DNA of 64,000 bases from Mucilaginibacter galii (GTDB taxonomy: Bacteria > Bacteroidota > Bacteroidia > Sphingobacteriales > Sphingobacteriaceae). Location of the stretch: positions 1 through 64,000 of the forward strand of contig NZ_BMDO01000005.1 of the NCBI RefSeq assembly GCF_014635825.1, written 5' to 3'. Shown here in pieces: positions 1-8,465 of this stretch (positions are counted from its first letter, which is position 1; every line of letters begins with the position of its first letter). The notes below the pieces were generated by a model. It did no database searches, was not told the origin of the DNA, and saw only the letters and a list, made by a program, of their open reading frames with translations. The translations under genes were made by a program, and so were the position numbers.

Positions 1-118
1 TCGGGGTGGTCAATTTGGCCCGGAATGCCTGGTCAGTTTGCCCCGGAATGGGGTGGTCAATTTGACGCGGAATCAATGGTCACATTCCGCCGGAATCAGG
101 TGGTCAATATCAGCGGTA
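1..118. mobile_element. Probable IS21-type terminal repeat region, partial
   Basis: Five imperfect direct repeats with a period of about 23 bp run from base 3 to 118. Each has the form GGTGGTCAATTTG followed by CCGGAAT (about 3-27, 27-49, 50-73, 74-96, 97-118). Multiple short repeats at the ends are typical of IS21-family elements, whose transposase binds them. No transposase gene is inside the window, so the body would lie to the left. The repeats stop 7 bp before the left attachment repeat of the island. The repeat array is seen directly; the IS21 assignment is an inference. Confidence 0.5.
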
Positions 119-124
119 TATCCA

Positions 125-173
125 CTTTAGACAGGTTTTGTCACCTTTTTGGCGGAATGGACGGGACTCGAAC
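125..173. repeat. attL: left 49-bp direct repeat of the island
   Basis: This 49-bp block matches 29709-29757 with two mismatches (at 132 and 151). Its right part copies the 3' end of the tRNA-Asp gene (discriminator, acceptor strand and part of the T arm). Identity stops inside the T arm at 173, so only a tRNA fragment is left here, while the right copy lies in the intact tRNA. This is the pattern left by a tyrosine recombinase integrating at a tRNA 3' end. Confidence 0.85.
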
Positions 174-224
174 AATGCCGTTATCTAAATGATAATCAAT
201 GATATGTGTTTCTAAATATTCAAA

Positions 225-248
225 AGGTAACCGATTAGGTAACCGAAT
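225..248. repeat. Left arm-type integrase sites (two 12-bp repeats)
   Basis: Two contiguous 12-bp direct repeats, AGGTAACCGATT and AGGTAACCGAAT, lie 52 bp inside the left attachment repeat. The same tandem pair occurs at 29615-29638 inside the right repeat. Paired repeats at both ends of an element are expected for integrase arm-binding sites. Function is inferred from position. Confidence 0.6.
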
Positions 249-380
249 GTTTAAGTCTGTTTTGATTGAGTTTGAAAAATAACTAAATCAAATATAAAAA
301 ATATAGGCGAAAGTTTCAAAATATTTTTTTAGACGTTTAACTGGTTGTTAATGGCTTATCTGCCTTGCTAAAAAATTTCT

Positions 381-1241
381 ATGTTAAAGTTTGATTTCAA
401 ATTTTCAGTTCTGTATTTTTCAAAAATTCTAATAGATAAGCGAATGTATCCAAGATTGGAAACGGCAAACAGTTGGTCGGCAGTTGTAAAAGCTGCTCAA
501 AATGCCATGGAACATAACTTGAAGTGGAAGAGCCCTATTCGTGGCTATGTTTACCGGGTGAGTGGAGTTTATCGTAACCATATAGAAGTTTTTCGCTCAA
601 GCACTAAGACTGTTGCCAAACTAAGTAATAAATCTGTACGGAATGCGGTATTGCGTTTAAATAGTAGTGCTGGAATGGTAGCAAGAACAAAACTTTTAGA
701 TAACGTCGCCTGGGAAAGTGCTGTTACGTTTCTGCATCCAGATCTCTATTGGAGTGATGATTTTTCTCAAATATATGTGAAACACTTATCTTTAAGCATT
801 TTCAGGCAAGAGATCGGTGGTGTATTAAGGGCTATAACTGAAGCAGATGATGACGATGGCCAAATTCAGCAGTTTGCACGTCTAGTACGGCGGGGGCAGA
901 AGAAGTTAAGGGAAATTTTGTTAATACAATACCAAGAAAGATGCAGCATTACCGGTGTCGGCCCGTCCTATGTACTTGAAGCTGCGCATATCGAGCCACA
1001 CGCTGTCCAAGGTATTAATGAGTCAACAAATGCCTTTTTACTACGGGCGGATATACATACATTATTTGATTTGGATATGTTAGCAATACATCCTGAAAAT
1101 TTAACTGTATTTGTCCATCCAAAGCTTGAATCAACAGTATATCAAGATTTGGCTGGTCGTAAAATTTTGCCAAGAATCGACGGGCAGCAACCAGATACTG
1201 AAAGGCTGTTATCTCGGTGGCTTGAATACAACTGGATTTGA
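381..1241 (+). CDS. HNH endonuclease family protein
   Basis: The C-terminal third carries an HNH module: a Cys-x-Ile-Thr-Gly turn near residue 189, then the EAAHIEPH motif near 203-210, a conserved Asn and the LLRADIHTLFD segment. This is the layout of the HNH_2 group (PF13391-like), found in restriction-type and other defence nucleases. The N-terminal 150 residues show no domain I recognise and may recognise DNA or modification. The gene is first inside the left end of the island and points toward the neighbouring defence genes. A later ATG at 444 is a possible alternative start; neither has a convincing ribosome site. The substrate is unknown. Confidence 0.75.
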   Translation: MLKFDFKFSVLYFSKILIDKRMYPRLETANSWSAVVKAAQNAMEHNLKWKSPIRGYVYRVSGVYRNHIEVFRSSTKTVAKLSNKSVRNAVLRLNSSAGMVARTKLLDNVAWESAVTFLHPDLYWSDDFSQIYVKHLSLSIFRQEIGGVLRAITEADDDDGQIQQFARLVRRGQKKLREILLIQYQERCSITGVGPSYVLEAAHIEPHAVQGINESTNAFLLRADIHTLFDLDMLAIHPENLTVFVHPKLESTVYQDLAGRKILPRIDGQQPDTERLLSRWLEYNWI

Positions 1242-1263
1242 TTCTTAACGTTATTAGAAATAG

Positions 1264-1704
1264 TTATTGCATTCTATTTAAGATTTCCAAGATAATGGAA
1301 GTTTGGACAGTTGGTAAGGATTCTTCATAAAATGTGGCAGCTCTAATATTAGTTAGTCTACCTTCATTATTAGGTATTTGAATCACGAATTCGGATTTTA
1401 CTATCCACTTAACACGTATTGAGAGGCTTTTCCACGTAGTAAAATTGGACAACGTTAAATCTTCATCAATTATGCTGGTCATGAAGTTCTTTGTCACAAT
1501 ACCAATACCCTTAACACGTAACTGCCTTGAGCCCGGTGCATTTGCCTTAAGATATATAATGTCGCCTACCTTTAATGCTGCAGTTGCAACATATAAATCT
1601 TTTGCATTGGAGTAATTCCACCCTATTACGAAGTTTTCATCTCTGAAAAAATCATTTTTCTTTTCAAGCCCATCCCAATTTGATCCAGCACCGAATATAG
1701 CCAT
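1264..1704 (-). CDS. EVE/PUA-like domain protein
   Basis: A 146-residue protein that looks like one small domain. The pattern NFVIGW, then ALKVGDIIYLKA and LRVKGIGIVTK matches the core of EVE-like PUA-fold domains that precede McrB-type and other modification-dependent nucleases. Such domains bind modified bases in DNA or RNA. It converges with the HNH nuclease gene, with 22 bp between the stops. It may be a stand-alone reader for modified DNA that works with the adjacent HNH or DUF262 enzymes, but nothing in the sequence proves a partnership. The fold assignment rests on motif resemblance only. Confidence 0.55.
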   Translation of the reverse strand: MAIFGAGSNWDGLEKKNDFFRDENFVIGWNYSNAKDLYVATAALKVGDIIYLKANAPGSRQLRVKGIGIVTKNFMTSIIDEDLTLSNFTTWKSLSIRVKWIVKSEFVIQIPNNEGRLTNIRAATFYEESLPTVQTSIILEILNRMQ

Positions 1705-1898
1705 GTGATTTTATTAATTAGTTTGCTATGAAATTAGTAACGTTCAATCACGATTAAAATCGGCTAAGATACTCAGCTTTGAAATTTCTCTTATCAAAGC
1801 ATGACAATATTTGGCTTCTTAATAGGTTTATCAGCATGTATTTAAAGAAGTCAAGGACTCAGTCTACAGCTTATCTAAAATCCTTCGATTTACACTAC

Positions 1899-3644
1899 TT
1901 AAAATGTCAGCTCCAGTTTTAATTTTTCTTTAAGCATATCCCACCTTATGTCAACAAATTCTATAAATTTTGAAAATTCTGTGATTCTAGGTAAGATTTG
2001 CTTATTAAAATCTACAGGATATGATTTTATCCAGTCTTCAAATGTCTTATCACTTTTTGATTTGTTCTCGTTACTATCAAACATTTGCAAGTTTACAATG
2101 CCATTATAACACCAATTATCTGTGTAATAATTCCCTTTTTCTTGGGATAAATCAATGCCATGCTTCTTTAAACTTTTACTATTGAACTGACTCTTTGGAA
2201 AGATGTGATCTTTGTTAAAGTCATTATTCTTATAATCAAGGTGCGGATACAGTAAAGCTAAAATTGGAAATGCGTATCTATCTTCGTACGTTGTATACAA
2301 AAGATTTTCAATTGCTTCATCATCCATTGTTATCGACTTTCTTGTCTTAGATAGTGTTTTGGCTATCTTTGTTGCAGGGAATAATAGTGCACCCCTTTTT
2401 ATCTCTTCTTGAACGACATCCCGAATAATTTTCAGAACAGTATCAGCCTGACCACCAAATATTCGCTTTAATAAAACGGTATGAAACCATCTTTTTATCA
2501 AATCTCTATCTTCTTTGTATGCTACTTTATTTTTAAACTGTTTAGACTTACCACTTATGAACAAATAGTGAATAATTGGAAGTAATGCATTCTTAGAAGT
2601 TATAGTTTGCTCCACATATCCGAAACTTTTTACTAATTCAATTGATTCAGCAATTGCTTCTCTAATTGCTAGCCAATTATTTTTAAACTCAATAGCATTC
2701 TCAACTGAAAAGTTTGTCACTCTAAACTTAATATCCTTTTGGCTAAAAATCAGTAGATAGGTCCTAATTATTAAATCTTTGTCAATAACAATTTCTGTCG
2801 ACTGCCAAATTTCATCAATCAAGTTATTGAATTCCTCCCTTGCAGATATGGTTTTTGAACTCCAAACTGAAATGATTGTTGACATTATTAAATCTGAATA
2901 CGATAATTTTTCACCCCCACTATTAATTCTAATAAAAATATTCAGAGCCTTGTCATAGTCTTGATCAGTCTCTAAATAGTAATTAATAAAATTTTTTACG
3001 TGAACGACATCAAAAAGCTTAAATAGGGTGCTGCTTATAAATTCATCATTATCAAAACCTTCTCTTTTCAAATATTGATTTAATTCAAATGTACCAGTTA
3101 TTTCTAAAATCTTACCAACTTCAAACCAAGTGCTTTCGGAGACAGCTAAATCTTCATTTGTGAGAAATTTAAAATCATAAACCCGGCCATCCTCATTATC
3201 ATCCTCATCAATTGATCCTTCTGTAAGGCACAGATGCAATTTTCGCGTGGGTATTGAGTGCTCATTGTCCTTCCAAGCGAAATTTTTCTTTTTATGGGCA
3301 TAAGACCCTTTAAGTCCAATGTACAACGCTGTAAGCCGCTGCTGTCCATCTAAAATTGCTTCGAAATCAGCGATGGAATTTGTGTTTACTTCTTTACAAT
3401 GTGTATTATATTTTTCTCTAAAAGTTTTCAAAACGCTATAGAAACGATGATTTACTTTATTTTCCCCCTGCACTTTCCACATCAATAATGATCCAATCGG
3501 ATAATTACGCATTAGGCTATCAAACAATAATTCTATGTCAACAGATTCCCAAACAAACTCTCTTTGAATTGCTGGTAACAAATATTGGTTGTAGTCTATT
3601 TTCTCAATTGCCTGTTTTACAGATATAGGAGGATTGTAGCTCAT
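1899..3644 (-). CDS. DUF262/HNH protein, GmrSD-like modification-dependent nuclease
   Basis: The N terminus has the DUF262 (ParB/Srx-like) signature: LPAIQREFVW near residue 23 and ILDGQQRLTALYIGLKG near 97, where DGQQR is the nucleotide-binding motif of the GmrS half. The C terminus has an HNH-like region (KDHIFPKSQF, then a conserved Asn in GIVNLQ), as in the GmrD/DUF1524 half. A one-chain protein of 581 residues fits single-polypeptide type IV restriction enzymes that cut modified phage DNA using NTP. It has its own gaps of about 190 bp on both sides, so it is probably monocistronic. This is the first of two DUF262 proteins in the island; the second (19413-21725) belongs to the Ssp operon. 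Confidence 0.8.
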   Translation of the reverse strand: MSYNPPISVKQAIEKIDYNQYLLPAIQREFVWESVDIELLFDSLMRNYPIGSLLMWKVQGENKVNHRFYSVLKTFREKYNTHCKEVNTNSIADFEAILDGQQRLTALYIGLKGSYAHKKKNFAWKDNEHSIPTRKLHLCLTEGSIDEDDNEDGRVYDFKFLTNEDLAVSESTWFEVGKILEITGTFELNQYLKREGFDNDEFISSTLFKLFDVVHVKNFINYYLETDQDYDKALNIFIRINSGGEKLSYSDLIMSTIISVWSSKTISAREEFNNLIDEIWQSTEIVIDKDLIIRTYLLIFSQKDIKFRVTNFSVENAIEFKNNWLAIREAIAESIELVKSFGYVEQTITSKNALLPIIHYLFISGKSKQFKNKVAYKEDRDLIKRWFHTVLLKRIFGGQADTVLKIIRDVVQEEIKRGALLFPATKIAKTLSKTRKSITMDDEAIENLLYTTYEDRYAFPILALLYPHLDYKNNDFNKDHIFPKSQFNSKSLKKHGIDLSQEKGNYYTDNWCYNGIVNLQMFDSNENKSKSDKTFEDWIKSYPVDFNKQILPRITEFSKFIEFVDIRWDMLKEKLKLELTF

Positions 3645-3834
3645 TTATGATTAGGTATCGTATCTTCAAAGATATAACATATAGATAGTTTTATGATTAC
3701 TGTTTTAACGACTTGTTTGATCGATCAAAGTTTAAGTTGATAACTTTTACCTATAACTATCTATTCCAACGCTAAAAATCAGTTTCTAAAGACATACTCA
3801 TTTGTAAATGAGTTCTAATAGTTGACTTTAAAAA

Positions 3835-4509
3835 TTAACGCTGATTTTGGGCGTCGTCTCCAATCTTCTGCTTCTCTATTATTAAGCGGAGATCGTGATC
3901 TGACAGTAGTGATAGTTTAAGCATTTCGTCCAATGCTATTGCTTTGTAAGTACGAGCGTTAAAAGAACTTGCAGCCATGTAATGTTGACCATCCATAGAG
4001 TTCGTATCAATTAACACATCCTCTTCAGTAGTAAGTTCCAACAACTGATCTTCAGTTTGTGTGATTATAAACATGTCATCAAAACTGAGGTTCAATTCAG
4101 GCAATTGAATACGCCACCCACGCAGCCAAGTGAAATCTGTTATATTAGGGTTAAAATACTGAAATCGCCATCGGATACTTTCATCAAGTAATAGATGCTC
4201 ATCTGACCCACCGTATATTACGGGGCGGGCACCCATATCAAAAAGTTTTGCGCGATTAATTGCCACACCGAATGGGGCGTATGTTGGGTTTGAGTGGCGA
4301 TTGAAGATGTCGAATAAGTTTCCCATTGATGTCAAGGGAGCTTCGGAGAAGCAAATGTGTCCTGACTTACTCATGTCCAGCAACTTGCCATCTTTTAAGA
4401 TTTGTTGTAATGTAGCAAATGCATTTGCATTCTTTGTAAAATGAAATAGATAAGGTGATAAATCATTCCTTGATTCTATTATCTTGATTGTTCCAGGTGT
4501 TAATGCCAT
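3835..4509 (-). CDS. Possible ADP-ribosyltransferase-fold protein (DarT/AbiGi/DUF2971-like)
   Basis: A 224-residue soluble protein. The N terminus reads YLFHFTKNANAFATLQQIL, followed by a short strand and CFSEAPL, then YAPFGVAINRAKLF. A His-Phe-Thr start, a following helix with IL-x-x-G and a later Phe-Ser-Glu turn are shared by DarT (DUF4433), AbiGi and DUF2971-like proteins, which have ADP-ribosyltransferase-like folds. A later motif, SIRWRFQYFNP, could be part of the site. No antitoxin partner is visible next to it. The assignment is by motif shape only; the activity could have been lost or could be different. Confidence 0.4.
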   Translation of the reverse strand: MALTPGTIKIIESRNDLSPYLFHFTKNANAFATLQQILKDGKLLDMSKSGHICFSEAPLTSMGNLFDIFNRHSNPTYAPFGVAINRAKLFDMGARPVIYGGSDEHLLLDESIRWRFQYFNPNITDFTWLRGWRIQLPELNLSFDDMFIITQTEDQLLELTTEEDVLIDTNSMDGQHYMAASSFNARTYKAIALDEMLKLSLLSDHDLRLIIEKQKIGDDAQNQR

Positions 4510-4927
4510 TAAATAATTGATAAGGTGTATACAATATTACAATATGATTAAGCATTTAGGAAATACAGCTGCCGGGACGAAACTGTAGCGTTAGATCTTA
4601 CTAAATCTTAAACGTTGCAGCCAACAGACCTTTTTGGTCAAAGCGGTGTTTAATGAACATAGCTTGGCCCACAAATATGGGCTACATTTAACCCGCTCAA
4701 TGGTAAAGAATCTTTAATATAAACCTGCAACAGTCAGCCAATTTTATAAACTTAATTACCCTCATGTTTGAGCTATTAAATTTTCATCATTAACTATCTT
4801 TAGGGCTCAGGATGTTATGTCCCTTGCGACTTTGCATATTATGACCATATTCGCAATTTGCACTAAATGAAGATTTTTAATATTAGCTGTGATCAAATTA
4901 ATTAAATCCTTATGATGCAGCATAATA
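4510..4927. other. Noncoding gap, 418 bp, nothing recognised
   Basis: AT-rich sequence between two minus-strand genes. I see no open frame of note, no strong dyad, no tRNA and no long repeat. The end near 4927 may hold part of the terminator or trailer of the phosphatase gene, and the 4510 end the promoter of the upstream gene. Confidence 0.5.
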
Positions 4928-5614
4928 TTAAATATTTATCTCATGAAAATAAGTCATTGTATCCAGTACATCAATAAATGTCGCTGACCTGTCCTCTTGC
5001 TGTACGGACTCCGGTTGGGGAACTACTGTATGACCAACAATTTGATGGTAACCATCGAGCATGTCTGCGATTAGTTCTTTTCGATCCGCCCAGGTGATGC
5101 CACCCAGGCCTTCACCGCCCCGGGTACTTCCTGCCTGATGAAGCAACCAGCGGTGTACCGTGCTTTCAACTTTGTTAAACAGATCGGCAATTGTCCAGTT
5201 TTCATCGTTCATCCCTTTAATAATCCGGTGTTTACTAAATTCGCTGTACCATTTGTTGGTAATGCCTGCATGGGATATGATCGTGTTTCCCCGCTGATAA
5301 GCCACCTTGAAAATATCACTGTTTCGTCTAAACAAAAAGCTTAGTGATTTTTGCATGCTGGGCCGGAACCCGGAACACAGGTAGTGTGGATAATGGAGGT
5401 ATTGAATGTCGTGATTTCCCAGCAGCAACTCAAACTTCTCCGTATACTGACGTTTCAATTTGATAATATTTTCTAAGTTTAGCCGGATGGTACTGTCCGG
5501 CAAGTTCCAGTGATCAACATAGTCTCCAACGAACACAATTTTGTCATAGCGGTTGATGTCTATTTTCTGCCATACATCTTTACCGTGCAGGTCTCCAATA
5601 ATAAGGTGTTTCAT
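4928..5614 (-). CDS. Calcineurin-like metallophosphoesterase
   Basis: Metallophosphoesterase motifs appear in order: GDLHGK at residues 7-12, GDYVDHW near 30, LLGNHD near 65, ISHAG near 114 and GHTVVPQ near 194. These supply the two-metal site of PP2A-like and ApaH-like phosphatases. The 228-residue length is that of a bare catalytic domain. The substrate is not predictable; relatives act on phosphoproteins, dinucleotides or RNA caps. It sits in the island between the ART-like gene and integrase 1, with 93 bp to the latter's stop. Confidence 0.85.
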   Translation of the reverse strand: MKHLIIGDLHGKDVWQKIDINRYDKIVFVGDYVDHWNLPDSTIRLNLENIIKLKRQYTEKFELLLGNHDIQYLHYPHYLCSGFRPSMQKSLSFLFRRNSDIFKVAYQRGNTIISHAGITNKWYSEFSKHRIIKGMNDENWTIADLFNKVESTVHRWLLHQAGSTRGGEGLGGITWADRKELIADMLDGYHQIVGHTVVPQPESVQQEDRSATFIDVLDTMTYFHEINI

Positions 5615-5707
5615 TTTGTAAAAGTTACAAGTTTAAAAAGTGATTTAAAAAGTTAACATGCATGACCGTTTATAAGTTGGCTGAATTAATTTGAGTCTCC
5701 ATTGCCG

Positions 5708-6931
5708 TTAGTGATCAGCTAAGAAGAGCTGCTGACCCTGATATTTCTTCTTTAATTCCCGCATGTCCTTGCTGACCTTAGTGTCCGTTACTCTTGCATA
5801 AATCTGGGTAGAACGAATATCCTTGTGCCCAAGCATCTGCCCAACGGTTTCTATAGGAACACCATTGGTCAGGGTCACAGTCGTCGCAAACGTATGCCTG
5901 GCACAGTGATAGGTCAGGTGCTTGCTCCAGCCCATTTCAGCTGCGATAGTTTTAAGTAATTTATTAGCCGTCACATTGCTGATCTTGGGCAACAGAAAAT
6001 CCTCATCCAGAATACGCGGGTAGTCTTTGTAGTAATTGATCAACCGAAGTGCCGGGCTTAGCAGCGGAACCCGTACCCGGTTGTTATTCTTTACCCGGTG
6101 GGTTTGTAACCATATACCACCGTCTTCACCTTTTATAATATCGGCAGATCTAAGCTTAACCGTATCTGCATAGGACAAACCGGTGTAGCAACTGAATAAA
6201 AACAGATCACGCACACGCCGAAGCCTTTTTCCCGACAGCTTTTTAGTGGCCAGCTCATGAAGTTCCAAACTGGTCAGGTACTCCCGGAACACCTCTTCTT
6301 TTTTAGCCCGGTAAGCGACGAAAGGGTCGCGGCTGATCCAGCCGATCTCCTGGGCGACCTTCATGATCGTCCGCAGCTTTTTAACCATATGAATGGCCGT
6401 ATTAATCTTAACACCGTAATCCGTTTTCAGGTAATAGTCAAAGTCCCGTATAAACCGGAAATCGATCTGATCAAGGCGAATATCATCCGCCTGAATTTTC
6501 AACATCAGGTATTTTTTAAGTATTCGGAATACCGATGTGTACTTTTGCAGGGTACCGGGTGTATAGCTCTTACCGACCAGACCAGCAATTTGGTTAGTAT
6601 GGTAAGTCCAAACCTGCGACAACATTTTAGGGGGATCAAGTTCCTCGCCCTGCATGAGTTTACGGATCTGAACGCCATGGAGCTGTTTACCCGATGCATA
6701 AAGATCCTGCTTGCAGGCATACGCACGGGCACTAAGCAGGTCAAGCCAGTGGTTGATGGAACGCGCCTCCTCCTTGTTGCCCTTGACTCTTTTTAATTTA
6801 TTATCCCAGTCCTCGGGACGGCAGCGCCGTCCTGTTGACCATTCCTCGCGGGTGCCGTTAACGGTTAGCCGGATATAAATGGGGATGATGTCTTCATGTT
6901 TACCGGTGCGGTGTTTCAAATAGAGCAACAC
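5708..6931 (-). CDS. Tyrosine recombinase/integrase 1
   Basis: A 407-residue Bacteroidetes-type integrase with an Arm-DNA-binding N terminus, a SAM-like core-binding domain and a catalytic domain. The catalytic Arg lies in LFLFSCYTGLSYAD, the His-x-x-Arg in YHCARHTFATTV, and the His and nucleophilic Tyr in MLGHKDIRSTQIYARV. It lies 5.7 kb inside the island, not at a tRNA, and is followed upstream by an excisionase-like HTH gene (6961-7245). It resembles integrase 2 (28254-29492) in length and motifs, but they are clearly diverged. It may belong to an older element now nested in or fused with the island. Confidence 0.9.
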   Translation of the reverse strand: MLLYLKHRTGKHEDIIPIYIRLTVNGTREEWSTGRRCRPEDWDNKLKRVKGNKEEARSINHWLDLLSARAYACKQDLYASGKQLHGVQIRKLMQGEELDPPKMLSQVWTYHTNQIAGLVGKSYTPGTLQKYTSVFRILKKYLMLKIQADDIRLDQIDFRFIRDFDYYLKTDYGVKINTAIHMVKKLRTIMKVAQEIGWISRDPFVAYRAKKEEVFREYLTSLELHELATKKLSGKRLRRVRDLFLFSCYTGLSYADTVKLRSADIIKGEDGGIWLQTHRVKNNNRVRVPLLSPALRLINYYKDYPRILDEDFLLPKISNVTANKLLKTIAAEMGWSKHLTYHCARHTFATTVTLTNGVPIETVGQMLGHKDIRSTQIYARVTDTKVSKDMRELKKKYQGQQLFLADH

Positions 6932-6960
6932 TTTAAATGTTTGGGAAATGGCTGGCGTAA

Positions 6961-7245
6961 TCAGTTCCGCTTCGGGCTTTTTTTTTGATCCCCGGCCAGC
7001 ATTTTTTCAATGTCTTCCGGCTTGTAAAAAAAGATATTACCCGCCTTATGCGCCGTAAGCTTTCCGGTAATACGAAGTGTTTGCAGAGTTCCGGACGAAA
7101 TTTGCAGCATCGTACAAACATCCCTGCTTCGCAGCCATTTTTGTTTGGACAATCCCTGCACCCCCATTAAGGGCTTAAAGAAATCGAACAATTCCTTCTT
7201 GAAATTTTCCAGGTCTTTTTTAGTTAATAACTCGTCAGGACTCAC
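6961..7245 (-). CDS. Small HTH protein, excisionase-like
   Basis: A 94-residue protein with an HTH_17 (MerR-like winged helix) motif: WLRSRDVCTMLQISSGTLQTLRITGKLTAHKAGNIFFYKPEDIEKML, residues about 38-84 (quoted here only as landmarks: SRDVC, SSGTLQ, FYKPEDI). Such proteins near integrases act as excisionases or regulators. It lies 29 bp upstream of integrase 1 on the same strand, so the two are likely co-transcribed. The protein at 7904-8167 is a close paralogue with the same TLQ-LR turn. Confidence 0.8.
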   Translation of the reverse strand: MSPDELLTKKDLENFKKELFDFFKPLMGVQGLSKQKWLRSRDVCTMLQISSGTLQTLRITGKLTAHKAGNIFFYKPEDIEKMLAGDQKKSPKRN

Positions 7246-7373
7246 AAATGATCAGATGTTTAATAGGTTAATTTATATATGTGTAGATGGCCGCAAAGCG
7301 CTAGCCTAAATCGGGTTTGCCACGATATTTTTCTTTTTTGCCAGCTCCGGGAACATCATCAAAAGATTTACTC

Positions 7374-7589
7374 CTAAATAATTTTCAAGGTGTGCATCTG
7401 CAATGAAGCGGTATTCGGCGATGTGGCCGACGCTCGTTTTTGAATACAGCCGAAATGCTTGATGTTCGTGAGCAGGTCTCCGTAAGTAAAGGCAGTGTAA
7501 CTCTGGTAGTGTTTATTATATGTGTTTCCATAACGTTCAATTTGGTATCTCCAAAATTGCGCTATCGTGTTAGCGTACCGAACCATCAA
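7374..7589 (-). pseudogene. Possible frameshifted small gene
   Basis: The open frame starts at TTG 7589 (ATG 7586) and gives a protein-like stretch with RYANTIAQFWRYQIERYG and TYGDLLTNIKHF. Near 7445 a switch to another minus-strand frame continues with a protein-like tail (LYSKTSVGHIAEYRFIAD, later ENYLGVNLLMMFPEL) that ends near 7312. In the original frame the end is low in structure. This suggests one gene of about 90 residues broken by a single-base indel, or two chance frames. No family is recognised. An operator-like repeat lies 60 bp upstream. Confidence 0.3.
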
Positions 7590-7648
7590 AGGTTGTACTT
7601 TACCTAAATTCTGGTTGTAATCTACAAGATATCTATCCTTGTATGTTT

Positions 7649-7681
7649 ATCGGTAGTACCGAAGAACTACCGATAAAACCT
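7649..7681. promoter_or_regulatory. 33-bp operator-like repeat, copy 1
   Basis: The 33-bp sequence contains ATCGGTAGT, a spacer and ACTACCGAT, a 9-10 bp inverted repeat, with an extra inner half-site (TACCGA). A copy with one mismatch lies at 7828-7860 in the same orientation. This copy is 60 bp upstream of the minus-strand start at 7589. It is a probable binding site for one of the HTH proteins or for integrase 1. Confidence 0.55.
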
Positions 7682-7827
7682 CACAGTTCATATGAAATGC
7701 CTCCAACCTGGGTCAATGGCCGTAAAAAGCGGATAAATCATAATAAATAGGATGAAGAATACCCCAATCATATTGAACAGCCAGCTTTATAGACCTTAAA
7801 TTCCTCAAATCAGATTAATATTTATTC

Positions 7828-7860
7828 ATCGGTAGTACCGATGAACTACCGATAAAACCT
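7828..7860. promoter_or_regulatory. 33-bp operator-like repeat, copy 2
   Basis: This copy has the same dyad (ATCGGTAGT, then ACTACCGAT) as 7649-7681, with one base changed. It ends 43 bp before the start of the HTH gene at 7904, where a repressor or activator of that gene would bind. The two copies are 179 bp apart and flank a gene-free stretch. Confidence 0.55.
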
Positions 7861-7903
7861 GCCAAAAGCTTCCAAAATTTGCAGAACACAATCAAATAAA
7901 ATT

Positions 7904-8167
7904 ATGGCAGCAGAAATTATAACCAAAGACGACCTAAACGAATTTCGGGAGTTACTACTCAATGACTTTAAGGCCTTATTGCAAGGCAAAAACCCGCAGG
8001 AAAATGCCAAGTGGCTCAAAAGCTACCAGGTAAAAAATATGCTGAAGATCTCACCGGGTACATTACAAAACCTCCGAGTAAACGGCACCATACGTTATAC
8101 TAAGATCGGTGGGATCTTGTATTATAAGCAAGAGGATATTCATCGTCTTTTGGAAGGGAAAAAATGA
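7904..8167 (+). CDS. Small HTH protein, excisionase/regulator-like
   Basis: An 87-residue protein with the same design as 6961-7245: an amphipathic N-terminal helix (KDDLNEFRELLLNDF), then an HTH_17 motif with WLKSYQVKNMLKISPGTL and a C-terminal wing YYKQEDIHRLLEGKK. It is likely DNA-binding and may control excision or transfer genes. It is transcribed away from integrase 1 and preceded by an operator-like repeat at 7828-7860, suggesting autoregulation. A long stem-loop follows at 8205-8313. Confidence 0.75.
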   Translation: MAAEIITKDDLNEFRELLLNDFKALLQGKNPQENAKWLKSYQVKNMLKISPGTLQNLRVNGTIRYTKIGGILYYKQEDIHRLLEGKK

Positions 8168-8204
8168 GGTGGGTTTAGTAGATGGTTGAACAGGATGAGT
8201 CATT

Positions 8205-8313
8205 GCGCCGCTTAAACAACCGGGAGCTTAGAGCAGGTTGATTGTCAAGGGTGGTGCTGCCAAAAACAAACAAAGGCACCATTCATGTACCCTTGACGAT
8301 CATCCTGCGGCGC
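8205..8313. other. Long nested stem-loop (structured RNA or nucleoprotein site)
   Basis: An outer 7-bp stem (GCGCCGC 8205-8211 with GCGGCGC 8307-8313) encloses a 14-bp arm pair (8239-8252 with 8289-8302, one G-T wobble) and a weaker inner pairing around GGTGC and GGCACC (8253-8280). It lies 37 bp after the HTH gene stop and has no poly-T tail, so it is not a simple terminator. It may be a small RNA, an origin-type hairpin or a protein-bound cruciform. Confidence 0.5.
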
Positions 8314-8378
8314 TATCTTTGTGACTGCGGTGTGAGGTAGTTAAGTTAAAGGGCTTAATACCTACAACTGTTCCTTTT

Positions 8379-8411
8379 AAAATATAACCTGTGGTTATAG
8401 GAATTGTCACT
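8379..8411. repeat. 33-bp direct repeat with inner dyad, copy 1
   Basis: The repeat contains TATAACC-TGT-GGTTATA, a perfect 7-bp inverted repeat, followed by AGGAATTGTCACT. A second copy lies 87 bp further at 8466-8498. Two spaced dyads of this kind are typical of a dimeric regulator or initiator binding site. Confidence 0.5.
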
Positions 8412-8465
8412 GATAGCAATATGGTGGATTTTAATCAAACCTCGAATAGTGACAAAACCTAATCT

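Noticed and set aside
6257..6796. Long open frame antisense to integrase 1
   Set aside because: The integrase is well supported by catalytic motifs; the antisense frame has no recognisable protein features.
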